A DNA stretch of 34,727 bases from Clostridia bacterium (GCA_017545225.1 JAFWPR010000167.1:1-34727); one strand, 5' to 3'; shown: positions 7,648 through 16,244, counted from the first letter of the stretch. The notes: a model not told the origin generated them from the letters alone. Translations and numbers: made by a program.

Positions 7648-8808
7648 TTATTTGCGGACTTTGCGTCTTACGATGAACGCGCCTGCCGCGGATACCGCCG
7701 CGACCGCCGCCATGATCGCCATGGGGTCGCCGGTCCTCGGCGCGGTTCCGCCGCCCTGGGTTCCGCCGCCCTGGCCGCCGCTTTCGCCGCCGCCCTGGGT
7801 TCCGCCGCTGTTACCGCCGCTTTCGCCGCCGCCCTGGGCTCCGCCGCCCTGGCCGCCGCTTTCGCCGCCGCCCTGGGTTCCGCCGCCCTGGGTTCCGCCG
7901 CCCTGGCCGCCGTTTCCGCCGCCTTCACCGCCGTTGCCGGTCTTCTCGATCATCGTGTCGGAGAGCAGATACGGGACGTGGTTGTGCATCATCTTCACGT
8001 TGACTCCGTAACCGAAGTCGCCGAGCGTGACGGCGTAGCTGTCCTCATCATCGTGAGCGGCTCCGGGGGTCTCCGCCGTCCCGGCGGTCGCGGTGAGCGT
8101 CGCTTTGATCGTGCTTCCCGGTCCGATAGCATCGGCGTGGATATCCTCGAAGGGGACGGACCATTCGACCGTGGAGTACCCGGTCGCGTAGTCGTAATTG
8201 ATGACGCAGTCGACGCCGGGCGTCGGGTTATAGGTGTTCTTCGCTCCGAGCTGGGTCGGGCCGTTCGGATTGACGTAGTAGCCCTCGAGATAATCGCCCG
8301 TGTCCGTTCTCTTGCCGAGCGCGTAGTACAGGATCGGATGCTCCTCGTACTCGGTGTCGAAGTTGATGATGTAAGCGAGACCGCGGCAGAAGTCGTCCTC
8401 GGGAGATTCGCCTTCCTTGACGCCGAGGACCTGCTTGATCTCGACCGGTTTGTTGCGGATCGCAAAGTTGAAGCCGTGGGTCTCGTCCCAGGAGAAGTAG
8501 TACTCCATCGTCGGGAACATGGCGAGGCAGTTGTCGAGACTGTTGGCGCCGAAAGCGACGACGAACAGCGGGCTCGTCATATTATCCTCGGCGTCGAGGT
8601 CGGGATAATATCTCTCATACTCTCCGTCGCCGATGACGCCGTCTTTGACGACGTCTGCGGGATCGGCCTTTTTGACCGTGATCACTTCGTTCGGATCCCA
8701 GCCCGTTCCGTTCGGAGCGAACGAGGCCCTCGCCCCTGCGGGGATCGCGGCCGCGATCATCATCGCAAGCGTCGCGATTGTGAGAAGAATGGAAAGAAGC
8801 TTCTTCAT
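7648..8808 (-). CDS. Secreted CBM9-like surface protein with Gly-rich stalk and C-terminal anchor (386 aa)
   Basis: The N-terminus is a signal peptide (MKKLLSILLTIATLAMMIAAA, cleavage near residue 27). Residues ~35-285 have features of the carbohydrate-binding family 9/DOMON-like fold: KDGVIGDGEYERY near the start, then alternating beta-strand patterns and YSTVEWSVPFEDI. Residues ~290-357 are almost entirely Gly, Gln, Ser, Glu and Thr, a flexible stalk. The end is APRTGD, a hydrophobic segment, then RRKVRK, a sortase-like or membrane-retention tail that lacks the canonical LPxTG. A ligand cannot be named. The gene converges on the phage lysis cassette and shares its terminator. Confidence 0.7.
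   Translation of the reverse strand: MKKLLSILLTIATLAMMIAAAIPAGARASFAPNGTGWDPNEVITVKKADPADVVKDGVIGDGEYERYYPDLDAEDNMTSPLFVVAFGANSLDNCLAMFPTMEYYFSWDETHGFNFAIRNKPVEIKQVLGVKEGESPEDDFCRGLAYIINFDTEYEEHPILYYALGKRTDTGDYLEGYYVNPNGPTQLGAKNTYNPTPGVDCVINYDYATGYSTVEWSVPFEDIHADAIGPGSTIKATLTATAGTAETPGAAHDDEDSYAVTLGDFGYGVNVKMMHNHVPYLLSDTMIEKTGNGGEGGGNGGQGGGTQGGGTQGGGESGGQGGGAQGGGESGGNSGGTQGGGESGGQGGGTQGGGTAPRTGDPMAIMAAVAAVSAAGAFIVRRKVRK
7742..7935 (-). repeat. Degenerate Gly-codon tandem repeats in the stalk region
   Basis: The plus strand reads as repeats of GCCGCCCTGG, GTTCCGCC and GCTTTCGCC units, coding for GGGTQ, GGESGGQ and related blocks. The units are imperfect and in frame, consistent with expansion and contraction by slippage or recombination that varies stalk length. 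Confidence 0.85.
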
Positions 8809-8881
8809 TTTTTACCGTACCTTTCTTCTTTGGATAATTCGTATATTCCGAAAGCGCGGGCGCGCCTTCTTTACCGATTAA

Positions 8882-8910
8882 ATGATATCACTCTTTGAGC
8901 GCGAAGTCAA
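8882..8910 (-). promoter_or_regulatory. SigmaA promoter for the secreted CBM9-like gene
   Basis: On the minus strand TTGACT is followed after 17 bp by TATCAT (5/6 matches each). It lies about 75-100 bp upstream of the ATG at 8808 and just 3' of the diacylglycerol-kinase-family gene, so the gene can be expressed on its own. Confidence 0.7.
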
Positions 8911-8920
8911 CACGCCGGGG

Positions 8921-9769
8921 TCATTTGGTAATATGATATTCCGTGACGTTGAGAACGGTCTCGCCGTCTACCTGAGCGGCTACGGGGCGGTCGAACTTCA
9001 CCGTGATGTCGCGGCCGGTGAACGAAGTGACGGAGCCCGTGTGCTTGACGTGCTCGCCCTTGAAGATCTTCGGGAAGATGATCAGCGTTGCGATCCTGCC
9101 CTTGCCGTGCATCAGCATGGTCGTGAGCTTTCTGTTCGGGTCCAGACGGTCCTGCGCGGGGGTCGGCATCATGCCGCCGCCGTAGCATTTCCCGTTCATC
9201 GTCGGAGCGATCCACGTCTTCTCGATCACGTGCTCCACGCCGTCGACGGTGACCGTGGCGCGTACCGGCTTGAAGTGGAACAGAAGCCCCTTGATCGCGA
9301 TGCCCGCGTAGTTGATCTTGCTGCCGGGATCCTTTTCCCTGATCACGTCCGCAACCTCGCAGCAGTACCCGTCGATGCCGTATCCGACGCCGTTGAGCAC
9401 TCTCATCCTTTTGCCCGCGATCTCGACGATCGGCAGGTCGGCGAGGTATTCGTTGACTTTGATCGGCGCGTCGCCCGGCTTGTATCCGAGCTCGTGCCAG
9501 AAATCGCTTCCGGTGCCGGTCGCGAAGTAAAAGATATCGCACTTTTTCTCAATATCGTCGGTGTCGTTGACGAAGCGGTTGAGCGTCCCGTCGCCGCCGC
9601 AGATGCAGATATCGTCCCCTTCGGGAAGACCGGCGAAGAACGCGCCGTAGTCGACCGACGTCATATCTACGAATTCGGTCTCCTTCCCCTCATAGAACTT
9701 TTTGACTTCCTCTGCGCGGACCTTGCCTTCGCCGTTGCCTGAAAAAGGGTTGTAGAGTATATGCGTCAT
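8921..9769 (-). CDS. Diacylglycerol kinase-family lipid kinase (DagK/YegS-like)
   Basis: The catalytic domain motifs are clear: NPFSGNGEG at residues 7-15, GGDGTLNRFVN with G58-G59-D60-G61-T62 for nucleotide binding, GTGSDFW near residue 85, and VDGE near the C-terminus. The family phosphorylates diacylglycerol or related lipids at the membrane face. At 282 aa it has normal length for the family. The start lies 3 bp after the plsY stop, so the two form an operon. PlsY makes lysophosphatidate and this enzyme would give phosphatidate from diacylglycerol. Substrate preference cannot be read from sequence. Confidence 0.85.
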   Translation of the reverse strand: MTHILYNPFSGNGEGKVRAEEVKKFYEGKETEFVDMTSVDYGAFFAGLPEGDDICICGGDGTLNRFVNDTDDIEKKCDIFYFATGTGSDFWHELGYKPGDAPIKVNEYLADLPIVEIAGKRMRVLNGVGYGIDGYCCEVADVIREKDPGSKINYAGIAIKGLLFHFKPVRATVTVDGVEHVIEKTWIAPTMNGKCYGGGMMPTPAQDRLDPNRKLTTMLMHGKGRIATLIIFPKIFKGEHVKHTGSVTSFTGRDITVKFDRPVAAQVDGETVLNVTEYHITK

Positions 9770-9772
9770 CTT

Positions 9773-10441
9773 TCATTCCTCCTTGGGATCGTTTTTATTT
9801 TCGCCGGAGTCGTCCTCAACAGCTCCGATCCGTTTCATTTCGGAATCCTTTTTCCAGAGATAGGAGAATTTCAGCTCTTTACCGTTTTTGATCTTTTTGA
9901 AGTTATCGATATGGCGGAAGAAGATCACGGCGGTGATGATACACAGCATCAGCGCGCCCCAAAGGTCGTTTTTCATTATCCCCCACACTATGGGGAACGC
10001 GACGGACGCCGTCAGCGGAACGAAGCAGATATAGTCGGTGACGAGCACGACGATCACGGCGCCGCCGAGCATGATGAGGAAAACGAGCGGGTTGAATGCG
10101 AGGATCGCTCCGCCGAGACAGGCAAACCCCTTGCCGCCCCTGAACTTCATATACGGCGGGAAGACGTGGCCCAGCACGACGCCGACGGCGGCGGCGGGGA
10201 AGGAAAGAGCGCATTCGGGGAAAATGCGCGCCGCGCCCCACGTGACGAGAGCCGCTTTGGCGAGGTCGAACAGGATACACAAAAGCCCGATCACCTTGCC
10301 CATCGTTATCAGGGCGTTGGAACCGCCTGCGTTGCCCGATCCGCGCTTCCTGATGTCGAATCCGCGGATCCTGCCGATTATGTACGAGGGATTTATCATC
10401 CCGACTGAGTAACCGAGAAGAAAACTCAGAAAAACGTCCAT
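9773..10441 (-). CDS. plsY: Glycerol-3-phosphate acyltransferase PlsY-like
   Basis: This integral membrane protein of 222 aa has the three PlsY motifs: GSGNAGGSNAL (consensus GSGNxGATNxxR, here altered after the Gly), GHVFPPYMKFRGGKGFA, and FFRHIDNFKKIKNGKE. PlsY transfers acyl from acyl-phosphate to glycerol-3-phosphate to start phospholipid synthesis. The first motif has GGSNALITMG in place of the common GATNVLRT-type sequence, so it could be a divergent paralogue rather than the housekeeping copy. It has a basic and acidic C-terminal tail (about 25 residues) beyond the last helix. SD AAGGAG precedes ATG. Confidence 0.85.
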   Translation of the reverse strand: MDVFLSFLLGYSVGMINPSYIIGRIRGFDIRKRGSGNAGGSNALITMGKVIGLLCILFDLAKAALVTWGAARIFPECALSFPAAAVGVVLGHVFPPYMKFRGGKGFACLGGAILAFNPLVFLIMLGGAVIVVLVTDYICFVPLTASVAFPIVWGIMKNDLWGALMLCIITAVIFFRHIDNFKKIKNGKELKFSYLWKKDSEMKRIGAVEDDSGENKNDPKEE

Positions 10442-10474
10442 TCCGGGCTTCTCCTTTTTTCATTTTCACGACAT

Positions 10475-10503
10475 ATTGTATCATTATATTCTTAAAAAAT
10501 CAA
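10475..10503 (-). promoter_or_regulatory. SigmaA promoter for plsY
   Basis: On the minus strand TTGATT, 17 bp, TACAAT lies 34 bp upstream of the plsY ATG. It is back to back with the plus-strand promoter at 10536-10564. The AT-rich 200-bp gap holds only these two promoters and a short repeat. Confidence 0.7.
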
Positions 10504-10535
10504 TAATATGACTTCATTCGGAAAGATTTGATCAT

Positions 10536-10564
10536 TTGACACTTAAAAGCCGCTGTGATAAAAT
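10536..10564 (+). promoter_or_regulatory. SigmaA promoter for the MPE-SLH-serpin gene
   Basis: Perfect TTGACA, 17-bp spacer, TAAAAT (5/6). The predicted start is near 10571, giving a leader of about 70 nt. Confidence 0.8.
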
Positions 10565-10597
10565 TATTATGAAAAAATACCGTTTTTCGCGCTTTTT

Positions 10598-10624
10598 AAT
10601 TTTCAATTGTCCATTGTCAATTTT
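10598..10624 (+). repeat. AT-rich CAATTGTCC/ATTGTCAATT motif in the leader
   Basis: The leader contains TTTCAATTGTCC directly followed by ATTGTCAATTTTT, a partly self-complementary pair. I recall similar CAATTGTC-type strings between genes in Oscillospirales genomes, but only one occurrence was noticed here. Confidence 0.3.
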
Positions 10625-10641
10625 TCGAGAGGACTTTCACT

Positions 10642-13600
10642 ATGAAAAAAATCATATCTTTCCTCGTTGCGATCATAATTCTCGCGGCTCCCGTCTTCGC
10701 CGCGTTCGATTCGCCCTACCACGAATACGACGGCGCCCCGTGGCACCCGGTCAAGTTCGAATGGGAGCCGATCTCCGAGGACGGCGTGGTCGCGCGTTTC
10801 GCGATCGGCGCGGACGTCCACTATGGCATCGGCGGCAACTTCTCGGACGACAAGATGAGGGCCGTTTACGACGCGCTCCGTATATTCGGAGGCGTCGACG
10901 CACTCTGCCTCGTCGGCGACGTCAACAACTACGGCGTGCCGGTCTTTTACGAACCGCTGATGACGACGGTCCGCGCGAATTCCGCGTCGCTCCCCGACGA
11001 CGTCGAGGGCTTCGACAATTCCGCGGAGGGCGATTCGGTCGGCGTGACGCTTATCTCGATGGGCAACCACGAATCGTACGAGGCGGGAGTGGGCTGCTGG
11101 GACGTGTTCAGAGAGTGCGTCGGTCAGGAGCCGACGAAACTTTACTATATCGCCGGCGTCCCCGTCGTCAAGATGAGTCCGGACGATCTGACCGGCCTTG
11201 AAAAGGGATCGAATACCTATCACGCTCAGGAAGCGGAGATCCTCGCCATGTTTGACGAGATCGACGCGTCGGGCTACACGGGACCGATCATCGGTCTTTC
11301 TCACCACAGAGTCCCGACTTCGGCGTCGACCGCCTCGAACGACGCGTGGACGGAGGCGGAACTGAACTGCTTCAAAGCGCATCCGAACCTCATACTTTTC
11401 ACGGGTCATACCCACTCGAACTACTACGACACGCGCCTGTTCGTCGAGCAGGATCTCGGCTTCACGATGGTCCGCTCGGGCGTTCTCGGCACCGTGTTCG
11501 GCGGCGACTTCGTCGACCCGAAAAGCGGTCAGAACACAGGCAATACCACTTTCAACGGAGCGGACGACTCCTGCTGCTTCGTCCTTGCCGACGTGCTTGA
11601 AAACGGAACGGTGCGCCTGCGCCGCGTTAATATCGCGAAGGGCGAGTTCGTCTTCCCGGACGAGGATTTCATTATCGACCCGTCCGCCGACTTCACCCGC
11701 GACGGCGGCGACGGCAATGTCGTGAGTTATTACAGCAGATCGCACGGCAAGGGCAATTACGGCTACGGCAGAAAGAAAGCGGTCTTTCCGGAAGACGCGG
11801 AGATAACGGTCTCCGTCGACGGCAGCCACGACGCGGCGATCGTCACGTTCCCGGCGGCGTCGCCGGCGACGGGGCTCGCACGCGACTATGTCGTCGAATA
11901 TCAGGTCGTCTTCACCGGTCCCGAGGGGACCGACCCCGTCTCGATCAGTCTGATGAACGACGGGTATCTCTCCGAGCCGCACGAAACGTGGACGGTGCCG
12001 GTGATCGGCCTTCTGCCCGATACCGACTACACAGTGAAAGTCAACGCCGTCACCGCGTACCGCGCGTCGGCTTCGCTCGGATACGAAGGCGTCGTCAACG
12101 TCGGTCACGCCGACCCGAGAGATGCGGCGGCCGTCCTCTCCGTCGACGCGTCGGAGGGCTCTTGGGCGGACGCCTGCGGCAGGAAGACCGTCGCGGAGCC
12201 TTCGCGCCTTTCCGCAGCCGACGATAAGACGATCGGCAAAAAGGCGGTCAAACTGATGGGCGTCGGCGCGATCGGTTACGAATTCTCGCCCGAGGAGTTC
12301 GACTCGATACGGACCGATTTTTCCCTCGAGGCGTATTTCAAGGCGAACGATACCGAGGGACCCGCGTACGTCCTCGGCTCGATAGAATCGCTCAACACGG
12401 GTCTGCGCATCGAAGACGGGAAACTCTGGTTCTACGGCCGGTTCAGATCGGCCGCAGATGATCTGTCGCCTTACGCTGTCGGCGCAGATATCGACGCCGG
12501 CGTGTGGTATCACGCCGCCGCGACGTACGACGGGACGACGGCGCGCCTGTATCTCAACGGAGAGCTTGTCGGAGAGAGGGCGATCTCCGGCGGTCTGCTC
12601 GAGCCCGGCTTCGAGAACGCAGCGCTCTGCGTGGGCGGTGCGTCCTCGGATCCCGCGTCGGCGGTCTCGTACAAGTTCTCGGGCCTCATCAACGAGGCGA
12701 AGATATACGCGGGCGTGCTCACGCCCGATCAGATAAAGGGCGACTTTGAAAAAGCGCAGAGAAAGAACGCTGACGCCGTCTTCTCCGACGTCTCGGCGTC
12801 CGACTGGTTCGCCCCATACGTAAATTACGCGTACAAAAACGGTCTTATGAACGGAGTTTTCGCGACCCGTTTCGATCCCGAGGGCGACATGAACCGCGCG
12901 ATGATCGTGACCGTCCTCTGGAGGACGGAGGGGACCCCCGCGCCGTCGGGCCCGTCGCCGTTCGACGATCTGAGGGAGGAATGGTACCGCGGCGCCGTCG
13001 TCTGGGCGGCTGAAAACGGGATCGTCAACGGAACGGGGAAGGGAAAATTCTCGCCGGACGATCCGCTGACCCGCGAACAGATCGCGGCGATCATGATGAG
13101 ATTCTCGACGTATAAGGGCTACGGCGTTTCGGCGCGCGCCGACATATCCACGTTCCCCGACTCGGCGAAGGTCGACGGATACGCCGTCGATCCGATGAGA
13201 TGGGCGGTCGGCTCGGGCCTCATAACCGGCTCCGCTCAGAACGGAAAGATCTATCTCGACCCGCTCGGCCACGCGACGCGCGCGCAGGTCGCAACGATCC
13301 TCAACCGCTATCTCGAGAGCGAAAAAGACGGCTCGACGGTGACCGTCGACCGCGGCGGCAGAGTCACGCTGTCCGAGGGCGTCGCTCCCTCGCCTGCCGC
13401 GAAAACGGAGGATCTTTCGGCGGGGGCCGCCGCGTTTTCCGATTTCGCGGTCCGCCTTTTCCGCGAAGCGGGCGAGCCCGGCAAAAACGTGCTCGTCTCT
13501 CCGCTCTCCGTTTATACCGCGCTCGCGATGACGCAGAACGGCGCGCGAGGCGATACTCTTTCCGAGATGGAAAGGACGCTCGGACTCTCCGCCCCGGACG

Positions 13601-14520
13601 CGAACGGCTTCCTTTACACGCTGACCGACTCATTTGAGAACGGCGAAAGTGCGAAACTGAACGTCGCGAATTCCGTCTGGTTCACCACGGACGCGCGGTT
13701 TTCCGTCAATAAGGATTTTCTCAAAACTAACGCGGATTGGTACGGCGCGGATATCTTCGCCGCACCGTTTGACGGCCGGACGCTCGACGATATAAACGGT
13801 TGGGTGAGCGGCAGGACCGACGGGATGATCGAAAAGATCCTCGACGCGATACCGCCCGAAGCGGTCATGTACCTGATTAACGCCGTCTGTTTCGAAGCGG
13901 AGTGGGCGCACCGGTACGCCGAGGCCTCCGTGAAGGAGGACATCTTCAACAATTCCGACGGAACGGCGTCGACGGTCGAGATGATGAGATCGGCAGAAAA
14001 TCTGTATCTCGAGGACGGCGAAGCGGCAGGATTCGTCAAATATTACGCGGGCGGGAAATACGCATTCGCGGCGATCCTGCCCGGCGAGGGCGTCGCCCCC
14101 GAAGAATACGCGGCGACGCTCGACGGCGCGCGTCTCTGCGGGATCCTTAAGAACAGACAGTCCGTCAATGTCGACGCTTATCTGCCGAAGTTTGAGACCG
14201 AATTCGACGCCGAACTGTCGTCCGTCCTGAAAAATATGGGAATGGTCACCCCGTTCGATGAAGACTTCGCGGACTTCTCGGGACTCGGCTGCTCGGAGGC
14301 GGGAAACCTCCGTATCAGCAGAGTGCTCCACAAGACTTACATGACCCTCAACGAGACGGGGACGAAGGCCGGCGCCGCCACGGCGGTCGAGATCGTCGAC
14401 AAGAACGCCTCGCCGTGGGAGGACGGAAAAACGGTAAGGCTCGACAGACCGTTCGTCTATATGATAATCGACGTCGCGACGAACGTCCCGATCTTCATCG
14501 GCTCCGTCAACGAACTGTGA
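10642..14520 (+). CDS. Giant surface protein: metallophosphoesterase + LamG-like + 3x SLH + C-terminal serpin (1292 aa)
   Basis: SD GAGAGGA precedes ATG. Residues 1-21 are a signal peptide. Residues ~45-350 are a calcineurin-like phosphoesterase with D58-x-H60, GD93, GN142-H143, SH221-H222 and GH256-T-H258. Residues ~375-490 look like a fibronectin-type linker, and ~545-700 like a LamG/concanavalin domain (WYHAAATYDGTTARLYLNGE). Three SLH repeats (~713-765, ~773-828, ~834-893) should bind secondary wall polymer. Residues ~928-1292 are a full-length serpin with the hinge ETGTKAGAAT, usually taken as a sign of inhibitory activity. By counting from P15 (Gly1240), P1 would be Lys1254, suggesting trypsin-like targets, though the loop is a few residues longer than usual. 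No frame break is visible. A phosphoesterase joined to a serpin is very unusual. Confidence 0.85.
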   Translation: MKKIISFLVAIIILAAPVFAAFDSPYHEYDGAPWHPVKFEWEPISEDGVVARFAIGADVHYGIGGNFSDDKMRAVYDALRIFGGVDALCLVGDVNNYGVPVFYEPLMTTVRANSASLPDDVEGFDNSAEGDSVGVTLISMGNHESYEAGVGCWDVFRECVGQEPTKLYYIAGVPVVKMSPDDLTGLEKGSNTYHAQEAEILAMFDEIDASGYTGPIIGLSHHRVPTSASTASNDAWTEAELNCFKAHPNLILFTGHTHSNYYDTRLFVEQDLGFTMVRSGVLGTVFGGDFVDPKSGQNTGNTTFNGADDSCCFVLADVLENGTVRLRRVNIAKGEFVFPDEDFIIDPSADFTRDGGDGNVVSYYSRSHGKGNYGYGRKKAVFPEDAEITVSVDGSHDAAIVTFPAASPATGLARDYVVEYQVVFTGPEGTDPVSISLMNDGYLSEPHETWTVPVIGLLPDTDYTVKVNAVTAYRASASLGYEGVVNVGHADPRDAAAVLSVDASEGSWADACGRKTVAEPSRLSAADDKTIGKKAVKLMGVGAIGYEFSPEEFDSIRTDFSLEAYFKANDTEGPAYVLGSIESLNTGLRIEDGKLWFYGRFRSAADDLSPYAVGADIDAGVWYHAAATYDGTTARLYLNGELVGERAISGGLLEPGFENAALCVGGASSDPASAVSYKFSGLINEAKIYAGVLTPDQIKGDFEKAQRKNADAVFSDVSASDWFAPYVNYAYKNGLMNGVFATRFDPEGDMNRAMIVTVLWRTEGTPAPSGPSPFDDLREEWYRGAVVWAAENGIVNGTGKGKFSPDDPLTREQIAAIMMRFSTYKGYGVSARADISTFPDSAKVDGYAVDPMRWAVGSGLITGSAQNGKIYLDPLGHATRAQVATILNRYLESEKDGSTVTVDRGGRVTLSEGVAPSPAAKTEDLSAGAAAFSDFAVRLFREAGEPGKNVLVSPLSVYTALAMTQNGARGDTLSEMERTLGLSAPDANGFLYTLTDSFENGESAKLNVANSVWFTTDARFSVNKDFLKTNADWYGADIFAAPFDGRTLDDINGWVSGRTDGMIEKILDAIPPEAVMYLINAVCFEAEWAHRYAEASVKEDIFNNSDGTASTVEMMRSAENLYLEDGEAAGFVKYYAGGKYAFAAILPGEGVAPEEYAATLDGARLCGILKNRQSVNVDAYLPKFETEFDAELSSVLKNMGMVTPFDEDFADFSGLGCSEAGNLRISRVLHKTYMTLNETGTKAGAATAVEIVDKNASPWEDGKTVRLDRPFVYMIIDVATNVPIFIGSVNEL

Positions 14521-14548
14521 AAAATCGCTATATCTCTTCTCTCGGATA

Positions 14549-14582
14549 AAAAAAGAACGCTCCGATCGGAGCGTTCTTTTTT
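14549..14582. terminator. Bidirectional terminator between the serpin gene and the minus-strand lipoprotein gene
   Basis: A perfect palindrome centred at 14565/14566 (AAAGAACGCTCCGA / TCGGAGCGTTCTTT) has A-tract and T-tract flanks, so it works in both directions for the two convergent genes. Confidence 0.9.
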
Positions 14583-14589
14583 ATTCGTT

Positions 14590-16089
14590 TCAGTCCTGAT
14601 TGTCCGCGGTCTTGATGATGTTCTTGATCGTGTACTTGGTCACTTTCACGTTGGACTTCCAGTTCGACGTGATCGACGTGTTGTCGTAGGTCATGTCGTA
14701 GCTGAGAGCCTGCATCAGAGGACCCCACTGGTTGACGTCGCCGCCGGAGTAGATGTCGACCATATCGTAAACGGTCGTCTGGAAGATGATGTCGAGCATA
14801 TCGCGGCTCTCCATATCGAAGATGGACTGACCGCGCAGAAGCATGTCGTAGTAAGCGGTCTTGACGTACTTCGCGGACAGGGCGCCCATCGCCTCGGTGA
14901 TCGTCGAGGTCACGTCGATGTTCTTCGTGGTCTTCGGGATCGTCAGAGAACCGGAGCCCCACGGATCGGCGTAGGAGTAATACTGCGCCTGAGAAGCGGA
15001 TCCCTTGGGCATCGGAAGGATACCGAACACGACGTCGAACTGACGAAGTGAGATCGCGCCGCCGGTGCCGCTGAACTGGAACAGGGCCTTGTTGTCCTGG
15101 AACCAGTCGTAATCCTCGTCGACGCCGTACTTGGTCATCTTGTCCTCGCCCTTCCTGTAGTCCGCCGTCGGAGTCTGGGAGTTGTCCGCGAACATTCCGA
15201 CTGTGATCTGCGACAGGTCGAGGAATTCGACGGGAAGCGCGTCGACGATGTAAGGAGCGCCTTCCTCGTCAAAGTTCGTGATCTTCAGGCCGCTCGAGAA
15301 GAGAAGGCCGATGGCGTCGGCGTTGTCGTAACGGTAGATGCCTGTACCCGTCGGGTTCTCGGGAACGTAAGAGGCGACCCTCTGCATTTCGTCGATCGTC
15401 CATTTTCCGTCTCTGGCGAGGGAGTAGAGCTCGTCCTCGTCGATGCCGTCAAACATGGAGGCGACGGTCTTGTTGAAGAGGACGCAGTCCGTATCCTGGA
15501 AGCTCTCGACGGTGGCGTAGCCGCGCAGGAAGAACAGTTTGCCCTTGATGGAATAAACGTCGCGCAGCGACTGTACCCACCACTCTTTGTCAAGGTTGAT
15601 CGTGTCGAGCGTGTCGACTCTTCTGATGACGCCGGAGTTGAACAGGTACTGCGAAACGGTGATGACGTTTCCGTAAACGAGGTCGTAGGAGTCGCCGCCC
15701 GCGGTGACTTCATTGGTGACCTGGTCGGTCGTCGTCGGACCGCCGTCGGTGATTACGGCCTCCCAGTCGATGCCGAAGATCTCCTCGAGGTCGCGCTGTC
15801 TGTAGTAGACGGCGTCGCTCTGGATATCGCCCAGCTCGCGCTCTTCCTTCGGGAAGTTGTCGCTCGATCTGCCGATGTAGGTGAAGGTGCTGCCGTCGGT
15901 GTTCGTGCCCTCGGCGAGCTCTTCTACGTACGCGTCGAGTTCGGCGTACTCGTTTTCGTTCTCGCCTGTTCCGGCGGTATCGGACGCGGTCTCTTTACCG
16001 GTCTCGCTGCCTCCGCCGTTGCCGCAGGAGACTGCGACGGGAAGGACGAGGGTGAGAACGAGCAGAAGGATGAGTATCTTCTTTGCCAT
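14590..16089 (-). CDS. Solute-binding lipoprotein, ABC-type family 1-like (paralogue A, 499 aa)
   Basis: The N-terminus is a lipoprotein signal with lipobox VAVSC and acylated Cys22, followed by a Gly/Ser/Thr/Glu linker. The mature part has the alternating alpha/beta pattern and length of large extracellular solute-binding proteins. It shares long blocks with the divergent gene at 16307: YYRQRDLEEIFGIDW, NEVTAGG.DYDL, EWWVQS.RD, FGILPMPK, EAMGALS.KYVK.AYYD. No permease or ATPase gene is adjacent, so it either works with a distant transporter or as a sensor. The ligand is unknown; many such proteins bind oligosaccharides. SD AAGGAG precedes ATG. Confidence 0.75.
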   Translation of the reverse strand: MAKKILILLLVLTLVLPVAVSCGNGGGSETGKETASDTAGTGENENEYAELDAYVEELAEGTNTDGSTFTYIGRSSDNFPKEERELGDIQSDAVYYRQRDLEEIFGIDWEAVITDGGPTTTDQVTNEVTAGGDSYDLVYGNVITVSQYLFNSGVIRRVDTLDTINLDKEWWVQSLRDVYSIKGKLFFLRGYATVESFQDTDCVLFNKTVASMFDGIDEDELYSLARDGKWTIDEMQRVASYVPENPTGTGIYRYDNADAIGLLFSSGLKITNFDEEGAPYIVDALPVEFLDLSQITVGMFADNSQTPTADYRKGEDKMTKYGVDEDYDWFQDNKALFQFSGTGGAISLRQFDVVFGILPMPKGSASQAQYYSYADPWGSGSLTIPKTTKNIDVTSTITEAMGALSAKYVKTAYYDMLLRGQSIFDMESRDMLDIIFQTTVYDMVDIYSGGDVNQWGPLMQALSYDMTYDNTSITSNWKSNVKVTKYTIKNIIKTADNQD

Positions 16090-16108
16090 TTTTTCTCCTT
16101 ATCCGTAT

Positions 16109-16134
16109 CCGGGACCTCACGGGTCCCTGTTTTT
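16109..16134 (-). other. Leader hairpin of paralogue A (terminator-like on the plus strand)
   Basis: GGGACC and GGTCCC form a stem around a short loop in the 5' leader of the minus-strand lipoprotein, about 20 nt before its start codon. Read on the plus strand the stem is followed by a T-run, so it could also stop stray plus-strand transcription. Role uncertain. Confidence 0.4.
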
Positions 16135-16144
16135 TTGCCATACA

Positions 16145-16173
16145 ATTATACACTATCGGGAAGAAAAAATCAA
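16145..16173 (-). promoter_or_regulatory. SigmaA promoter for lipoprotein paralogue A
   Basis: On the minus strand TTGATT, 17 bp, perfect TATAAT preceded by GTG. The predicted leader is about 50 nt and contains the hairpin at 16109-16134. Confidence 0.8.
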
Positions 16174-16244
16174 TAAAAACCGTGAAAAACGGTCCCCGGT
16201 CCGCGCGCGCGGCGCACGAGCGGATATTTTTTTACAAAAAACTG

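Noticed and set aside
7742-7935. Regular repeats considered as a CRISPR array
   Set aside because: Repeats are in-frame, imperfect and have no unique spacers; they code for a Gly-rich stalk.
10603-13272. 889-codon minus-strand frame opposite the MPE-SLH-serpin gene
   Set aside because: Composition is Arg/Val/Asp-rich as expected for an antisense shadow; the plus-strand frame has clear domains over the same DNA.
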